Assembly: GCA_036850595.1 (NCBI GenBank)
Contig: CM072158.1
Coordinates: 7,393,422 to 7,457,421, forward strand
Direction: 5' to 3'
DNA: 64,000 nucleotides
Origin: Rhyacichthys aspro
Lineage: Eukaryota > Chordata > Actinopteri > Gobiiformes > Rhyacichthyidae
The notes under the pieces were generated by a model that did no database searches, was not told where the DNA came from, and worked only from the letters and a program-made list of their open reading frames with translations. Both the position numbers and the translations under genes were made by a program. The first letter of the stretch is position 1. Every line of letters starts with the position of its first letter. Positions 40,277-54,102 of the stretch are shown here, piece by piece.

Positions 40277-40403
40277 GGCAGTAGGGGGCATTGGGAAGGA
40301 AATGTGCCCCCTATGTGTCTAGCCCATTTCTCTCATCATCACTCACTCCCACACTGTAAACATCACCTCTGTGTTGTGACAATGATGAGGGGAGCCCCCT
40401 ACC
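40277..40403. promoter_or_regulatory. Cluster of three CTCF-like AGGGGGC cores
   Basis: On the plus strand ggcagtagggggca (40277-40290) closely fits the CTCF core pattern CCASYAGRKGGCRS. On the minus strand cacatagggggcac (40304-40317) and ggtagggggc (40394-40403) carry the same AGGGGGC core with weaker flanks. The first two point toward each other with about 13 bp between them. Occupancy cannot be judged from sequence. Confidence 0.35.
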
Positions 40404-40569
40404 AAACTGTGGAGGCTTACCGCAAAGTTCACCGAGTGTAAAGCCAGATGCATGGTATTTCAATTTAGAGTTCTTTTTTCTTTGTGGTATTATTTATATG
40501 GATTTTCATCTTTTGAGCAGCAGAGTGACATTCCTGCTCTAAATACACCAGTTCTTTCAAAAGATAGAG

Positions 40570-40582
40570 AAAAAAAAAAAAA
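40570..40582 (+). repeat. A13 homopolymer
   Basis: A run of 13 A after gatagag. It is a simple repeat with no other content. Confidence 0.85.
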
Positions 40583-43500
40583 TCACATTGTCAGCAGTCC
40601 AGCTTTGCTTAGAAACTCCAAATCCAAGCGAAGCAACACAATGCTCCATTCCTGTTACCCAGCCCCCCTCTGGGAGGTTTTAGATCGGACCTCCACTCAG
40701 GTAATGACTTCTCCTGCCTCTGTTGCCCCTGCTCTCCTGTTCACATGCCTGCAGAGGTGGTTTGACCCTGACACGCTCGCTGGGCGGCAGGACGCCTCTT
40801 GGAAAGCCTTGGATTGCTCTAAAAGGGGGTCATAGTCTACTATCAAAGACTGTTCTTTACACAAATACTTTTAGATACCATCTGTGGCTATTACACAACA
40901 CAGGCAAATCTCCAGAATGTTCTCTTCTACTTCAAACGGAGTTATCGTCTCATTCTTTTGTAATTTTCTTTCTTCCTGCCTTATGTTTTGCTTTCTCACC
41001 CTCAGCCCTTCTGTTATTTGAACCGTGCGGATGATTACTTTAATGCTCTGGGACTTAACATGTGATTTCGAGCTTAGTCATTTTGAGCCCGTGTGTATCT
41101 ACCAACACTCCCAATACCACCGCTGCTTCGAGAAGTCTGTCAATTCTCCACCACACAAACATAAACAACAAACACAGTATGAGAATCCAGTGCAGTACCT
41201 CCCGGAGCAATGCAATAGCAATTTTCTTCTTTTGTGTTTCTGACAGGCTGTATACTCTGGAGAGAAAAATGTGAGGTTTCCCTTTTGGGGGGGAGTTAAC
41301 GACATGCTGAGGGCTTTTTAAATGGAGTGGAAGCTTGGCATGTGCCACAGTAAACAAGCTCAGTGCTGGGAAGTTTTGTGAGTGATGTGGGCCCTATAAG
41401 TAAAGAAACTCCAGCGGTGACATGCCGAGTTTGATGCGCTGCCTGAGTTTGTGTTGTCATTTGCTGCAACACCAACTCAGTTTAAATATTTCTTACAAAC
41501 TCAGACAGTTGTTTGTGTAATCCAAAGTCTACACTGACCAGAAAAACACCTAATTTCCACAGACCATTACCAAAAGGAGCCTAAAAAACCCCCCAAATGT
41601 ACTACTCTTTTCACCCTTATTTCACGCCATTTTTGATTAACGTTTTTTAATGTTGCTTTCCTTTCCTTTTTTTAAAATGAGGAAATGATGGCTCTAAAAG
41701 TGTCACTTCAAAAACACTGCTTATAGACAAAGTAAAAAGCTAATAAAGCAATGCAAACTAAATGATCCTCTATAAGAAGGAAATTGAGATATGCATCACC
41801 TCTGAAGGCGCTATCCACAGTGTTTCAGGAATGGTCCGAACTTAACAAGAAAAGTATGAGAGCTTCTGCCGTAATGCATTTTTCTCCAACATCTACATGA
41901 TCTCTTTCCATCCACATCCAATTGGCCTCCCCTCGCGGCTGTCGTGGGCATATAGCGCCGCAAACAGAACATGATGAGCCTACAAATCTCCTGCGGCCGG
42001 CGGAGGGAAATGTCTGGTGTCCCTCATTGTAGGCCCAAGATTTGATTACACTCTGTCACACAGCCCTTTGGATGAAAAACACAGACCACTGCCGGAGCCA
42101 AAATGGCGTCTGGACAGAAAAAAATAGGCCTCTCACTGCGACTTGGAACCCAAATGGACAAACCAAGGAATATGGGACTTTGAAAAGACACCGCAAAGTG
42201 AAACGATCCTGCATGTCTCTTCCTGCCTGCAGATGTTTCTTTATAACCTTCTCTCCCCAGATTTTTTATACATGCCACAGTTGGATATTGCTTTTTGAGG
42301 GGCTTTGGTAAAGTTTATCTTTTATGCATGTGGGTAGCTGCATTTGGGACACATGCATAATGGCTGCTTAGAATACAGTTGGGTGTAGGTTTTGCATGGA
42401 TTACTTCATGGCACAAGCAGCAGCAGCATATATCACTGGTAAAATGATAAATAACTTCTCAAACCTCTAAACTACCGCACATTCAAGTGAGATCTCACAT
42501 AGACAGCCAGAATCAGTATGTAAATCACCCAGTCGGCTTGTACTGATGATCTGCTGGCTGCTACTGGCGGAGCTCAGAGCATGTGACCATCTGGTTTTCA
42601 GTGTGTTTACTTCTGCTTGGGTTCATTTAAGTAATACGAGCACATTTCCTGGGACACGCCACAGACAGCCCAGCTTTAAATCTCCACATCCGAGCCTGTC
42701 ATAGACACATGTGTGCTTCCCGATATATGAGTGTGTTTGTGTGTGTACTAAGATCACAGGAACCAGTAAAACACCAAAATTAGATTTAAGGATGTCCGCC
42801 TTTCTGCTCTCTTGCTTTGCACAGTTCAGTCCCACATCCCTCAACTGAGAATTCACATAAACTTTCAGTTGTGAGGTATATACAGACCGTTGAACATATT
42901 AACAACAGGCTCCCATTAATCATTGCTGGTTCTACAGTTGGATTGGGTTAGTGGGATTAAAATACATCATTTTGGTAATTAAAATAGCAGATGTTTCCAC
43001 TGCAAGGCACGCTAGCTTGGATTAGCTGCGTTGCAGTGTGGATTCAGTGGAAGTGCAGGACAAGGTCAGCCTGCCAACCTGCCATGCAGCGTGAAGCCTG
43101 GGCCTGACAGCGGATGATGCACACACTGAGCTGCTGGAGAGTGGAGGCGACAAAGAGGTGGAAAGTGTGAGGACTGGACAAAAGATTAGGAGGGAAAGAA
43201 AAAACACAAGGTCTGTAATTGCAATGAGGCTGTGTAGCAGGGGACCTGAAAATAAATTCTCAATGGGAGTCAAAGGTCAAACGGCAGCATGGCTGTGGTG
43301 GTGGGGGGAAGGTACAATGCCCTGGTGCTGAGAGAGCTGTCACGCTGACAAGGTCAGTGATAGTACAGGGCCACGGCATGATAATAGAGTCAAGAGAAAT
43401 CTGATGAATGGACACATCAAATGCACAAACATGCTGTTACAACGTCCATAAGGATGATGCAGTCTGAAAAGACATTCATATTCTATTCATATTCTAGATG

Positions 43501-45569
43501 AGAGTTAGATAACTGTCAATACAATTTTCTATTATCAAAGTAATCAGGCTTCTATTAAGTCCTGCAGCATCTTGTTACAACCCACCGGTGTGTTGCTGCA
43601 ATTGGTTCGAAGAAAATTGAAAACAGAGAGCCCTTTTATCTTACATCTCTATTCAATTCAATGTTTACGTTCACACAGATACGAGATTGTTTAACCCTAA
43701 TAAATAGATTATCTATTTCTCTGGTATATTATCTGTATTTGTCTGAGCAATTAATCATTATTGTTGATTTTTTCATTTGTGATGTGTCTCTTTAGATGTC
43801 AAGACATTTGAAAGACACACACAGTTTGGTCTGTCACAGAGATACAAAAATAGTCTCAGATAGAAAGGTAGAACCAAAGTGGCTGCCATGTTGGCAGTGC
43901 CACACAGGCTTTATAACTGACTGGGTATGATGGAGAGTGCAGACCCTGCCAGCCTGGCGATGATGAGGTCATGGGATTTAGGAGCAAGTGGCCAGCCAGT
44001 TAGTTATGATCTTGGCCCATCCATCAAAGTTGGTAGAAGCATAAATCTAAAGTGACAGCCATCATGGCCCAGCCAGAGCGGTGTCAGGGCAGCCATTATG
44101 GCTCCAGCAATAAGGTGTGCACTGTGCTTTAGTGTGGTTAATGCTCTCTTGGCTGAGAGAGCAAGAGTCAGGCCACGGATGTTAGTTTTTTATATGGAGT
44201 GGTAATTCCACCTAATGGCAGCCATTAAGATTGTGTTTATTTGCCGAGAAAAAACAATTAATAAAGAAGGCTGCAGCTTTCTCTTTTTAGAGCTTTTTCC
44301 CATCTGTCTCCTTCCATACCAGTCTCTGTCTCGGTTATTTTCTTTCTCATCCTATTTTCTTTTTTTCTTCTTCTTTCTGGTTCCAAAGCAAGCCGTAGGC
44401 AGCAGCTTTCATGCTACTGATGTAACATGGTCCTGGCTTCAAATTGTACATATCACAAAAATCTATCAGCATCAGCTCTGGACCATTCAAAAAGAGAATG
44501 AAAAAGAGATGGTGCTCAGACTTACCCTCCTTGTATTCAAGTCAAAACAATGATGATACGGGGGCACCATCCCAAAGGGCAGATCACCTGCACATCACCC
44601 ATGTGCAAAGTCTTGTCTAAAAAGGTTGAAGGCTCTATCAGCACAAAGTGAGTTTGGGGAGTTGAACTCTCAACCCCTTTAGTAATTTTGTCAAGTATGG
44701 AGCACAGTGACTGCAGCATGTCGCTGACCAAAAAATGTCACCCTGCCCTTTCCTCTTGTCAAAAAGAGCCTCTTGGAGTCCTGGGGGCACTCACTAATTA
44801 CTGCTCCCTGTCCCGGATAGGGAACCAGGAGGGACTGTGTATGCCCCTGTGTGGGCACTTCTAAATGACAAAACGCTGCGTCTTTAAGGTCAGGCTAAAC
44901 TGGTGCATCAGCTCTTCACTGCAATGACAAGAAGATGCGCAACAAACAAGTCAAGCAGGACCCTTTGAAAGGTTGAACAACTGGAGGTGAGCAGAAGAGT
45001 TGGAGGACTTTTACACAATACACAGCTCAAACTCCAAACTGCACAAATGTATTCATTCAAGTAAAAATGATATCCCTCATTCTGATCAGTTCATTAAATC
45101 ATTTGGCTTTAAGGGGAATACGTGTAATTAAGAAGTGGATATTGCACAAATGACAGAGTGGGTGAGTAATATTTGATGATTTGATCCCTGTCTTTATTAA
45201 CAGTGTGTTGCCGTTTCATTCTGCAACTCAAAACCCACAAGTCTGTCTTTTACCAGCCTCAGATAAGAATTATAATTCAGTGTACATATTCTTAATCCAA
45301 GGCTGTTTAAACATGTTTTCCTAAAAGGGATAAATGACAAGGGACTGATGCTTTTCTTTTTAAGCTCTAAAAATAAAAAAACAAACACTCTTGGAAAATG
45401 AGTCAAGATTTATAGCTTGAGTCGGGGTCCTGTAATATATTTAAACTTCAGAATCTGACGTCAACCATTGATTTGTCTCTCGGAGAACGACAATCTTAAT
45501 GCCATAATGGCCTGCACTTAATCACAAACCAAACAATGACTAAATAAATCTGCCTGTGATTAAAATGAA

Positions 45570-45860
45570 AAGCCAAACATGGAGAGCTGATAATGCAGCG
45601 TTTACACCTGCCTCCGTATTCTAACTGCGTTCTGTTCGTCTCTGGCAGAAGTATCGAGTCATCAGCAAGTTATCAGCCTATGTGGACAGAGCGCTTCATT
45701 AGCACAAACACCGCACGCCAGCTAACGCGGCATAATTTTACACCCCCGCGCAACCCCTCAGTGTGTGCCGCTCTGAGTGTCATAGTGCACCTTATTATAG
45801 GAGCCCAACCACCTTTTTGTTTATTCCATACGCTAACCTTTGCTAAATAATGCATTCAAA
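45570..45860. promoter_or_regulatory. Candidate conserved non-coding block
   Basis: A complex sequence with scattered CpGs (gcagcgtttacacctgcctccg, caccgcacgccagctaacgcgg, cacccccgcgcaacc) stands out from the flanking AT-rich DNA. An open frame crosses it but resembles no known protein. Confidence 0.2.
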
Positions 45861-46150
45861 CCATAATGTACTTTTCCACCAGGCCCTTGGTTTATGATTC
45901 TGAGACTCTCCTGACATGTTTAAATACACCAGTTGTGTCTCACAGTATATGGCCGCTCTATAAGGTACTTGAGTTGGCAGGCCAAGGTGATTTAGGAGTG
46001 TTTGTGTTGTGTGATACACAGGGGGGAGGCATGCTAGTCAGCAGAACCAGGCTGTGGCTCGCTGTTTGTCCCTGCAATGTGTTTAATGGGCGCTCCACAC
46101 ATAGCGCCTCCCGGGTGAGAGTGATGCTAATTACTGTCCACGAAACACGC

Positions 46151-46174
46151 TTTTTTTTCTCTTTTTTTTTTTTT
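46151..46174 (+). repeat. Pyrimidine homopolymer tract
   Basis: T8, then CTC, then T13. On the minus strand, which is the rbms3 sense strand, this is an A-rich tract. No associated element is recognised. Confidence 0.85.
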
Positions 46175-49100
46175 AAACACTAGCCAGGCACGCGATGAAA
46201 TAATGCATTCGTTACCAGTGCCTTTTTCTAATAGCTTCACACATACTCAATACATTGTGTGCATGTGATTTGATTTTAATGCAGCTTTTAAAAGATTTGA
46301 CAAAAAAACAATAATGAAAACAGTTGTGATAATTGCTTTTCTGCTGCAGCAACTTAAACCATTAATGGCCTTCTTCCAGCACAACACCGAGGGATGGCAT
46401 GAGTAGGCAAAGAGTTTATTTTAAGGGCAGCATAACAAAAGCCATTGGAGGTCAGTGACTTGAGGTCATAGAAAGGAAAGGATATCCAGGAAATAATGAC
46501 AGCGAAGACACCCATTGCTTTAAGGACTAAGGCCAGAAAGCCTCGTTACTGGAAATTCATCGAGTTTATAGAAGTGACCATATTTAGACAAAAAGGATGG
46601 TAACTAAATGGTTTCTGTTTATTATTATGTTAAATCGTAGTAAAATACTTACAGTTCAATAACAATAATGTCAACTTAATGCAGGCATAAAATTATGTAG
46701 CATGTACTGTAGTATGCTAACAGATATTCCACTGAAATATGCAAATAAACTCTCAAATGCAGCTTAAATGAACTCAAAACAATGACATTTACGCTCAAAT
46801 TAGATGCTTTGAAAGTCCTTTCACAAACACATTGAATGGACAAGTGAGGCGTTAATTACACTGGTCAATCCAATCAACAACACATCACACTACAACAGCT
46901 TTTACAGTCCGTATTCATACACACAGCATCCCACATGGACGCCACACCTAAACAACAAGAACATAGTCAGCACATTTCTGCTGGCGGCCCACTCATCCAC
47001 TGTTCATTCACTCCCATCTTCACTGTGAGCTCCTACTTTCTTAGCACACAGAGCCTCTATCTGCCTCTTAAATCATTCTTCTTCCCAGACAGATCATTTT
47101 TTCAGTCCCACCACCTGATCTCACACTCCCACTAGTTTCCCACTGCCTCCTGGAAGTGAACCCTTTGACCCTTTGTCATCGCCCTGACTCCCTGACACAG
47201 CTTCAAGGATTAGCCCGGGTTCACGAGTCAGGTCCGGCCATTGATCCGAAAGGACACGGATCGACATCTTCAGATCACTTGGCCTTGACTTGAAGCAAAC
47301 ATCCATTAAAGGCCTGTATTCAAATGGATACTTTGAAGCAGGTTATTTGGAAGTATATGTGTTGTAGTGAAGACCAGGATGTTCCAAGACCCGTATGCAA
47401 CATCTGAATATCCAGTAAGAATGCTTAACTCTGGGATGAGACCTTTAAAAAGTGGATTCAAGACCGGTCTCAAGTACCACAGCGCTAATACGTATGTCAC
47501 GGTTTGTGCACATGCATATCATACAGACATTTCAGTGTATTGTATGGGTCAGTGGATGAGACTCACATGCACTAATAGGATGCAAAGAGCGCTGTGGATC
47601 TTAAAGAGAGGGTTATGGGTGATGGCGTGCACCGGCCACGACTGCAATCAATTACAAAGCGCCGAGGCTGCCTGTTCTAATCAGAGGCATAAATGTCAGC
47701 TCCTTTCCATCGCACACGCATCCATTTGCATCCATTAATGCAAAGGGAGGAAGTAGGAGCGTGAGAGAGAAGTGAAAGAGCGAGAGGCTGGCTGGTGTGA
47801 GGAAGGTGAGGCTGGTGAAAAAAACAAGGCTGGCAGTGATTAGCTGTCAATGGAGTAAGCATTTGTCTAGTTGTGGTTGGGCGCTTATTTAGGGAATGGG
47901 TTTGAAGCTCAGCACGACTTTACTGTTTGTAGTGAGCTTTAAAGGAAGGTGTTTGAAGTGAGGTTGGGCATGAGAGTTGGCAGAGCTTTAACAGAGCATT
48001 ATTTCAAAGTGAAGCAGGTATTATCGTGGGTACTATGAGTTGTACTATGGATATATCTTGGTCAATCCAGGATCCCTTTGCTGGTCTGTTGTCAAATAGT
48101 GGATTGGTTAAGGTTTCTAGTGCAGACAGCTCTAAGAAAGAGTGAAGAGGGACTTAAATCAAACTGAGGTTCAGCAAAATATTAAAGTGATTAGCGCTAT
48201 AATAAAACAAATGAAAGTTAGTTCTGCGATAATATAAATGAACTTTTAATATGTCATACCAATACGCACTGCTCTATATCAGTGGTTTCAGAATAGTTGG
48301 AGCTAGATCACATTTGAGGCATTTCTTCCATATACCACAGTATGTACCATAAGGGCAAAGAAAATCTTTTACTGTTGTTTATTTTAACCCTTATTATGCA
48401 TTTATTCAGGAATAAATTATGTATTACTTTTGATATCGCAGGGTTTATTACAAGTGCCTCAGAAGTGTAAGTCTGTTTTGCACTGTTTTTAAAGCAGCAA
48501 GTGGAAAAAACGAATGACTAAAATAGAACCCATGAAAATATTGAAAGAAAAAATGTGTAAAGTCTAAGTGTTTCAGCCTGGAGTCTTTTTTCTTGGATGT
48601 CTGAAGACAGTGATAGAGCACCCAGACAGACCGGCGATGGAGTTGCAACTGTGATAGTAATTAATTCAATTCCTTATGTATTAAACATACGTTAGTACAC
48701 GTACCGTCGAGAGGAAGGCAGCTAAAAGAGGAAAGCAGTCTGTGAATAGTAGCCAGCAGAGCAACTGAATCATATCACTGTCTTTTCCTTCCTTCCTTTT
48801 ACCCTCCTCTTTATAAACACAGAAACAGCCAGGGCTATTTCCCTGTAGTGCGACTGTACAGCAAAAGGTGATTAAAAGTCTGACACAGGACACTTGTATA
48901 CATCAGCGAAGCATGTAAACAGTGAACTCTCCATTCCTACCTGCACCAACAGCGGAATAAAAAAGGGTTTCCAACGCTCTACCTCTGTTTAAAAACGAAT
49001 CGATCGCTCACTTGAGCCTAAACGGTGGTGCCTTCAGTCAAACACATTTTAATAGTTTCAAGGAGAAAAACATCCCTATGAAAATATATTGCCATTGGGT

Positions 49101-50584
49101 ATGTATTTAATAATTGAAACGTGGTTTTAGAAATGCTCTGTAATTACCACATATTGTTCTTTTATGGACTAAATGAAAACATAATGGTGCAATATGTGGA
49201 GATTTAAATAATCTATTGTGTTTAAAAAGCAATCAATTGATTCTTTTAATGCTTCAGAGACAAAGGAAATCCTTATAATACAATACAGATGCTAATATTC
49301 AAGGCCACACAAAAGCATTACCTCCCATTGACTGACAGCCTAATTCACACGTGCAGCCCTGTTTGCGGCACGTTTGATTGAAAGGCCATATGTTTTATGA
49401 GATGAGGTTATTGGTAGGTTGTTGTGTTAACCAGGAACATTGTTGAACCTGTCACTTCCTTTTGAGTTGACGAGCTTTATGAGAGAAAGGGAAGGACGTG
49501 CTTGTGTTTATTCATCCTCAGTCTGCAGCACGTGGCTTGTGTCGAACCACATTCTCCATGCATAAGCTTGTTACATTTGCTCAACTGGTGCTCGTGTTGG
49601 TACAATGGCTTTACTCAGTCGCTTGTGATGGAATCAGATTTGTTCCTGGGAATAATTGTGTGGGAGAGCAGGGACACATGCCACAATATTGTGAGGAGGC
49701 AGATTGCCAGCGCTCTAAAATAAGGGTGATTGCTCACTTATGGATACTTGCTGTGGTATCACAACAATAAGCCTTTTTTATGGAGAACTGTTACGCACAA
49801 ACAAGCATATGGCAGAAATGAGAAATGGTTTTACCACACAAAAGAGCAGTCACACTCCGATAGCTCACGCTGTTGTTTTTATCATTGTGCGACCTGAACC
49901 CCCTATTGCTGAATTAACCGCAGGCAGAGGGGTGGGTGGCTGGAGCCAGAGCACTAGGGCTTCATGGCCAAGTATAAAGCCACAACACAAACTGACTCTT
50001 GGCAGCGGCTGGAGATGCAGTATTTTTCCAAAAACTGATTACCTTCCCAATCTTTCTCACTTTCTCTGAGACAAGCTGTTCCTTTGGCAGCTGTTTCCAC
50101 ATTGCAGGTCCCCGATCGCAGAGGGTGGCTTCACTGTAATATGTGTGTGATGGGAGAGGGCCATGGGGGTCTTCTAATTCACAAACCCTCCACATGCAAA
50201 TGGGCAAAGAGACATGCCAGGCCTTTTCTCTTCAAGGCCCCAGGACACTGAAACTGAGCACGATTAGCACTCAACACCAGTGTCAGATGCCGGAAACCCG
50301 GTGCTTTCTATGGGGCCTGGCTTTTGTTGGAAGCCTGTCTGTTCAATGGCTGGCCTCATAGGCATGTTTTTCCAGGTGTTACCTCTCCTCTTAAGCCGCT
50401 TTGCCCAGCAGTTACAACAGGTTTGCTTTGGTTGTTTTTCAAATTTATAATTCGTGTACTTTGATACAAATCATTAAAATAATTATTGATTTTCTTTATG
50501 TTTTACATTAACTACAGCTTCAAAAGCCATTACAGTCCAATATTTGTTAAATAAAGCTCTACATATAGATACATGCTGCTTATT

Positions 50585-51104
50585 TAGGGTGACCATAATT
50601 TCAGGCATAAATTTGGCTTTCAAAATGAGCTCCAGACATTTCCAAAGGGCAAGTATAAGGCACCACATTAAGAATGTTCCATAAAATACAAAGCTTCTGG
50701 TGTCTATCTATTGATACAACAACGAACGATAGATTTATAGATTTCTCCACAAAACATACATCTGTAGCTGGAGCTTTTAGGAAATAACATAAAAACTATT
50801 TTTAGACATAGACAGGCCAAGCTGTGAATGTTCAACATGTCTTGTGCTTAACACTGATTGGACTATTTATATGCCACTTGAGTGTTCAACTAGTTAAAAT
50901 TGCTGTAACCATGGCAACTGTGTGATAGACATCCACAGACAGTGCTGATTTGGTATTGCAATTAGTTAAGAAGTGGGACACTTGGGACCGGTGCAGTTCA
51001 AAATCAGGACATACAAGGGTTTTCTCTAAATATCCTCAGGTTATTGGACAAAGACCTTCAAAATCAAGACAGTCTTGATTAAATCAGAACATTTGGTCAG
51101 CCTA
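50585..51104. mobile_element. Putative non-autonomous element with imperfect terminal inverted repeats
   Basis: The left end reads tagggtgaccataat and the right end, on the opposite strand, reads taggctgaccaaatg, matching at 11 of the first 12 positions. The sequence between has no coding capacity. It includes phrases such as gggacacttgggaccgg and caaaatcaggacat, which recall vertebrate MITE-like repeats that begin TAGGGTGACCA. A 9-bp palindromic arm (aatcaagac/gtcttgatt) lies near the right end at 51062-51080. No target-site duplication is obvious, so the ends are tentative. Confidence 0.45.
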
Positions 51105-52189
51105 CTCCAAAATTCAAACATCCTGCACTAACCATTTCAAATACATAAAAAGTAGACTTGAAAAGACTTCAGTCATTTTATATTCAGATTATACAGCCAC
51201 ATTAACATAAAGTAAATGTGGGACTTCATATATACTGAACCGCTTGTGTCGAAATGTGCTAATAGAGGCACAAATACTACTGTGACTTTAAGTAGGCAGT
51301 CAGGCAGGATACGCCATCGTTCCCTACATAAAACACGAGTCAGATGTGGCCATGGAGCCTATGGGCAGGAACCAAACACATCATCATCGTCCTCTGTAAT
51401 TGGGCAAATGAGAGATGCTGCAGTTGGACAATGAAGCAGATGGTGCAGAGTATGGGATTGTAAACCTTCCTCGACCCATCTTCTGGCTTCCTCTCTTTAA
51501 CTGCTCTGAATCTACCGAGGCAGGCACCCCTTCAACAACCCCTAGCCATCGTCTGTTGTTCCGATGCAAAATGACACTCTTTTACCACAAGGAAATCTCT
51601 TGTCTCTCATCAAAGCACCTTCTCTTCCAGGACCCCCCAGTGGGTGCACTCGCTAAGAGCCCTCCTTGGAGCCCCTAATGCATGGGCAATCAGATTACGG
51701 TGGCCGATGCAAGCCTTGAATTACTCACGTTATGACTTGATTGGCCAATAATCTGATTGGAGTCACATCTCCACTTCCCCTGGTTCTTCAGATCCCATCT
51801 TCCACATCCCTCCTTCACCCCCCGCTCTAGAGGGAAACAAGTCTGGCTGTTGTCTCGCTGTCTAATGGTGGGGATGACGAATAAGATATTTGTGGAGAAT
51901 TTAAATGAAAAGCTTTTAATGCACCACAGAACACTGTATCTTTGTCTATTTTTGTGCATCGTTTTCCACTCAAATCTCTGGATGATCCCAGGCTCCAAGT
52001 GCTGTAAACCGCTTTGGCACATTACATTTCAGCACCAACAATGTGTAAAATTGACATGGGATTAGATTCACTTAGTACAAACTAGTAGCGTATAGTATGG
52101 TCACCAAAAATGCGAATTTTCTTTGTTGCCTTCGGTGTTTTATCAGATTGTAAATCAAATCGTTATTCAAAGTCAGCTATTCGTCTTTT

Positions 52190-52441
52190 AAATTCTCAGT
52201 AGTCTTCTTCCTATTATTATTTTTATTCATCTTTTATATTCATCTTTTATATGATATTTAACACTATTATTTTTTATATTTATTTATTCTGTTACATCAG
52301 TGTTTTTTTCCCTTTGTGTGTTTCATGTTGTTTGCTACTGTGCCTATTTGTTGTTTGTTGTTGTTGTGTCTGTTTCTTGTCTTATTTGCTGCTCAATTAA
52401 TTGCCCCTGATGGGATTAATAAAGTTGTCTGAATCTGAATC
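52190..52441 (+). repeat. Probable 3' tail of a non-LTR retrotransposon or SINE
   Basis: An AT-rich, T-rich stretch with a ttcatcttttata direct duplication and TTG-rich runs ends in ttgcccctgatgggattaataaagttgtctgaatctgaatc. Tails of the form GGGATNAATAAAGT followed by a short tandem repeat are typical of fish LINE and SINE 3' ends. No coding part precedes it. Confidence 0.5.
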
Positions 52442-54090
52442 ACCATCATCATCAAGTCACCTTTTTTTTTCATGTCCAAACACAGGGGCTGGACCCAAAG
52501 GTGGGCCACTGAAGTTTTTATTTATTTACTTTGTGATAGTTCATTCTTCCTTGAAATAGCTAATCTGCAATTTGTAATCAGAATAGTCAAGGAAATGATG
52601 TAAGTTGTCCTAAAATATCGTAAAAATCGTCTTGTATAAAAGGTGGAGTTTGCAGGTTTTGGCGGCATCTGGTGGTGACTTTGGTAGTGGCACTTCCACA
52701 CCTCACAGCCTCCTTATCAAGACCAAATGAACAGCTATGGAAACAGGGCAGGGACTTGCTGTTATCTATCAACAAATCCAGTTGAAATCAGTCAGAAAAG
52801 AGACAGTTGTGTCCTGTTTTTAACCCATTTGCATTGCGTTCCACTTTATTGCATCCTCCACAGTTTGCAGCGTTCATCACAGATGGTTCAAATCAGCGAG
52901 GCCAGATAAGCTGCGACGTGATATAGTGGACACCAGCTCCTTTATATGTTCACCTAATCTCAAGGAACGGCTTGGACCAATCACACTATTATTCAAGATG
53001 GCAGCATCTCCCCACGAGTTCACAGCCCATGACTGCCTTTTCCTCTTTCTGACAGTTATGAGGTGTACATAGCCAGTTAATCAGTGAATACCGTCTCCTG
53101 CCTGGCGCTGCAGTGGTTGCTCTAGCGCGACCTGTAACAGAGATATGGAAACATATGGCATACAAATCTCTGGGCTGTTCTCATGAGGACGACCGAGGAC
53201 TGATGAGGCCAAAAGGTCCCGTGTTTAAATATCTGTTAGAGGAATGGCTTTAAACACCAGAGGAACATGTCAGAAAGATAGTGCACATGCCGAGCAAAAA
53301 GGGAGAGAAAACAGGCATTAGTGGATCAAGTGATGTGCAAACAGCCTGGGGTACACGTTTAAGGCATCTCGGGTCTTATTCTGTCACACAGAAGTGAAGG
53401 AGCTGCTGATTCTGTTTGACTGTGAACTTCAAAATGAATCTGTGAAGACTGTGTACTGCTCTGCAAATTAGCCTGGGAGACATTTTGTATCTATATCACA
53501 CACCAAGCAGAAGGAAGGATGCGGATGGATGCTCCCTCTACTGAGCCGCTGGTTTTGATCGCATCTCTTTGCCTTTTTTTTCCTCCCATTTTTTCTTGTC
53601 TAACATTCTCAGTATGAACTTTATGTAAACTCCGTGATATAAACGCAGTATGAACGATCGTAGTCCATTTAGAGAGACAACACGCAACCACAAGCTTGGG
53701 ACATAATACACTGATGTGACAAAATATTATTAGTCCACAAAATATGGTAATACGCTCTAATAACTAATATTTAACCCAAAACATGCAGCCTTTTATAGCC
53801 TGTTATAGTGTGAGATTGGTTTGTGGGGAATCATACCACGTTCTGAATTCAACATAGATCCTGGGGAAGGTCTATACTACTGCATCTTGCTTGAACAAAA
53901 GAGGAAGGTTAAACTGAAAGTAAAACATTTCATTAAGAGTCACAGTAATCCTCCACAACTCAAAGACAGATCCGAGACTTTGCAGTTAGCATTTTAAGAA
54001 GTGAAAAAGGTCAACACCTTGATGATGGCGTCAGATAAGGCAGGGACAACAGCGTGGAGATAAATCAACAGATAATGCCAAGATAAAACC

Positions 54091-54102
54091 CAAGATGGCG
54101 GC
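54091..54102 (+). promoter_or_regulatory. YY1-type motif
   Basis: The sequence caagatggcggc is the canonical extended YY1 site. A similar but weaker match, caagatggcagc, lies at about 52995-53006. The site is deep inside the large intron, with no promoter signature seen beside it. Confidence 0.3.
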
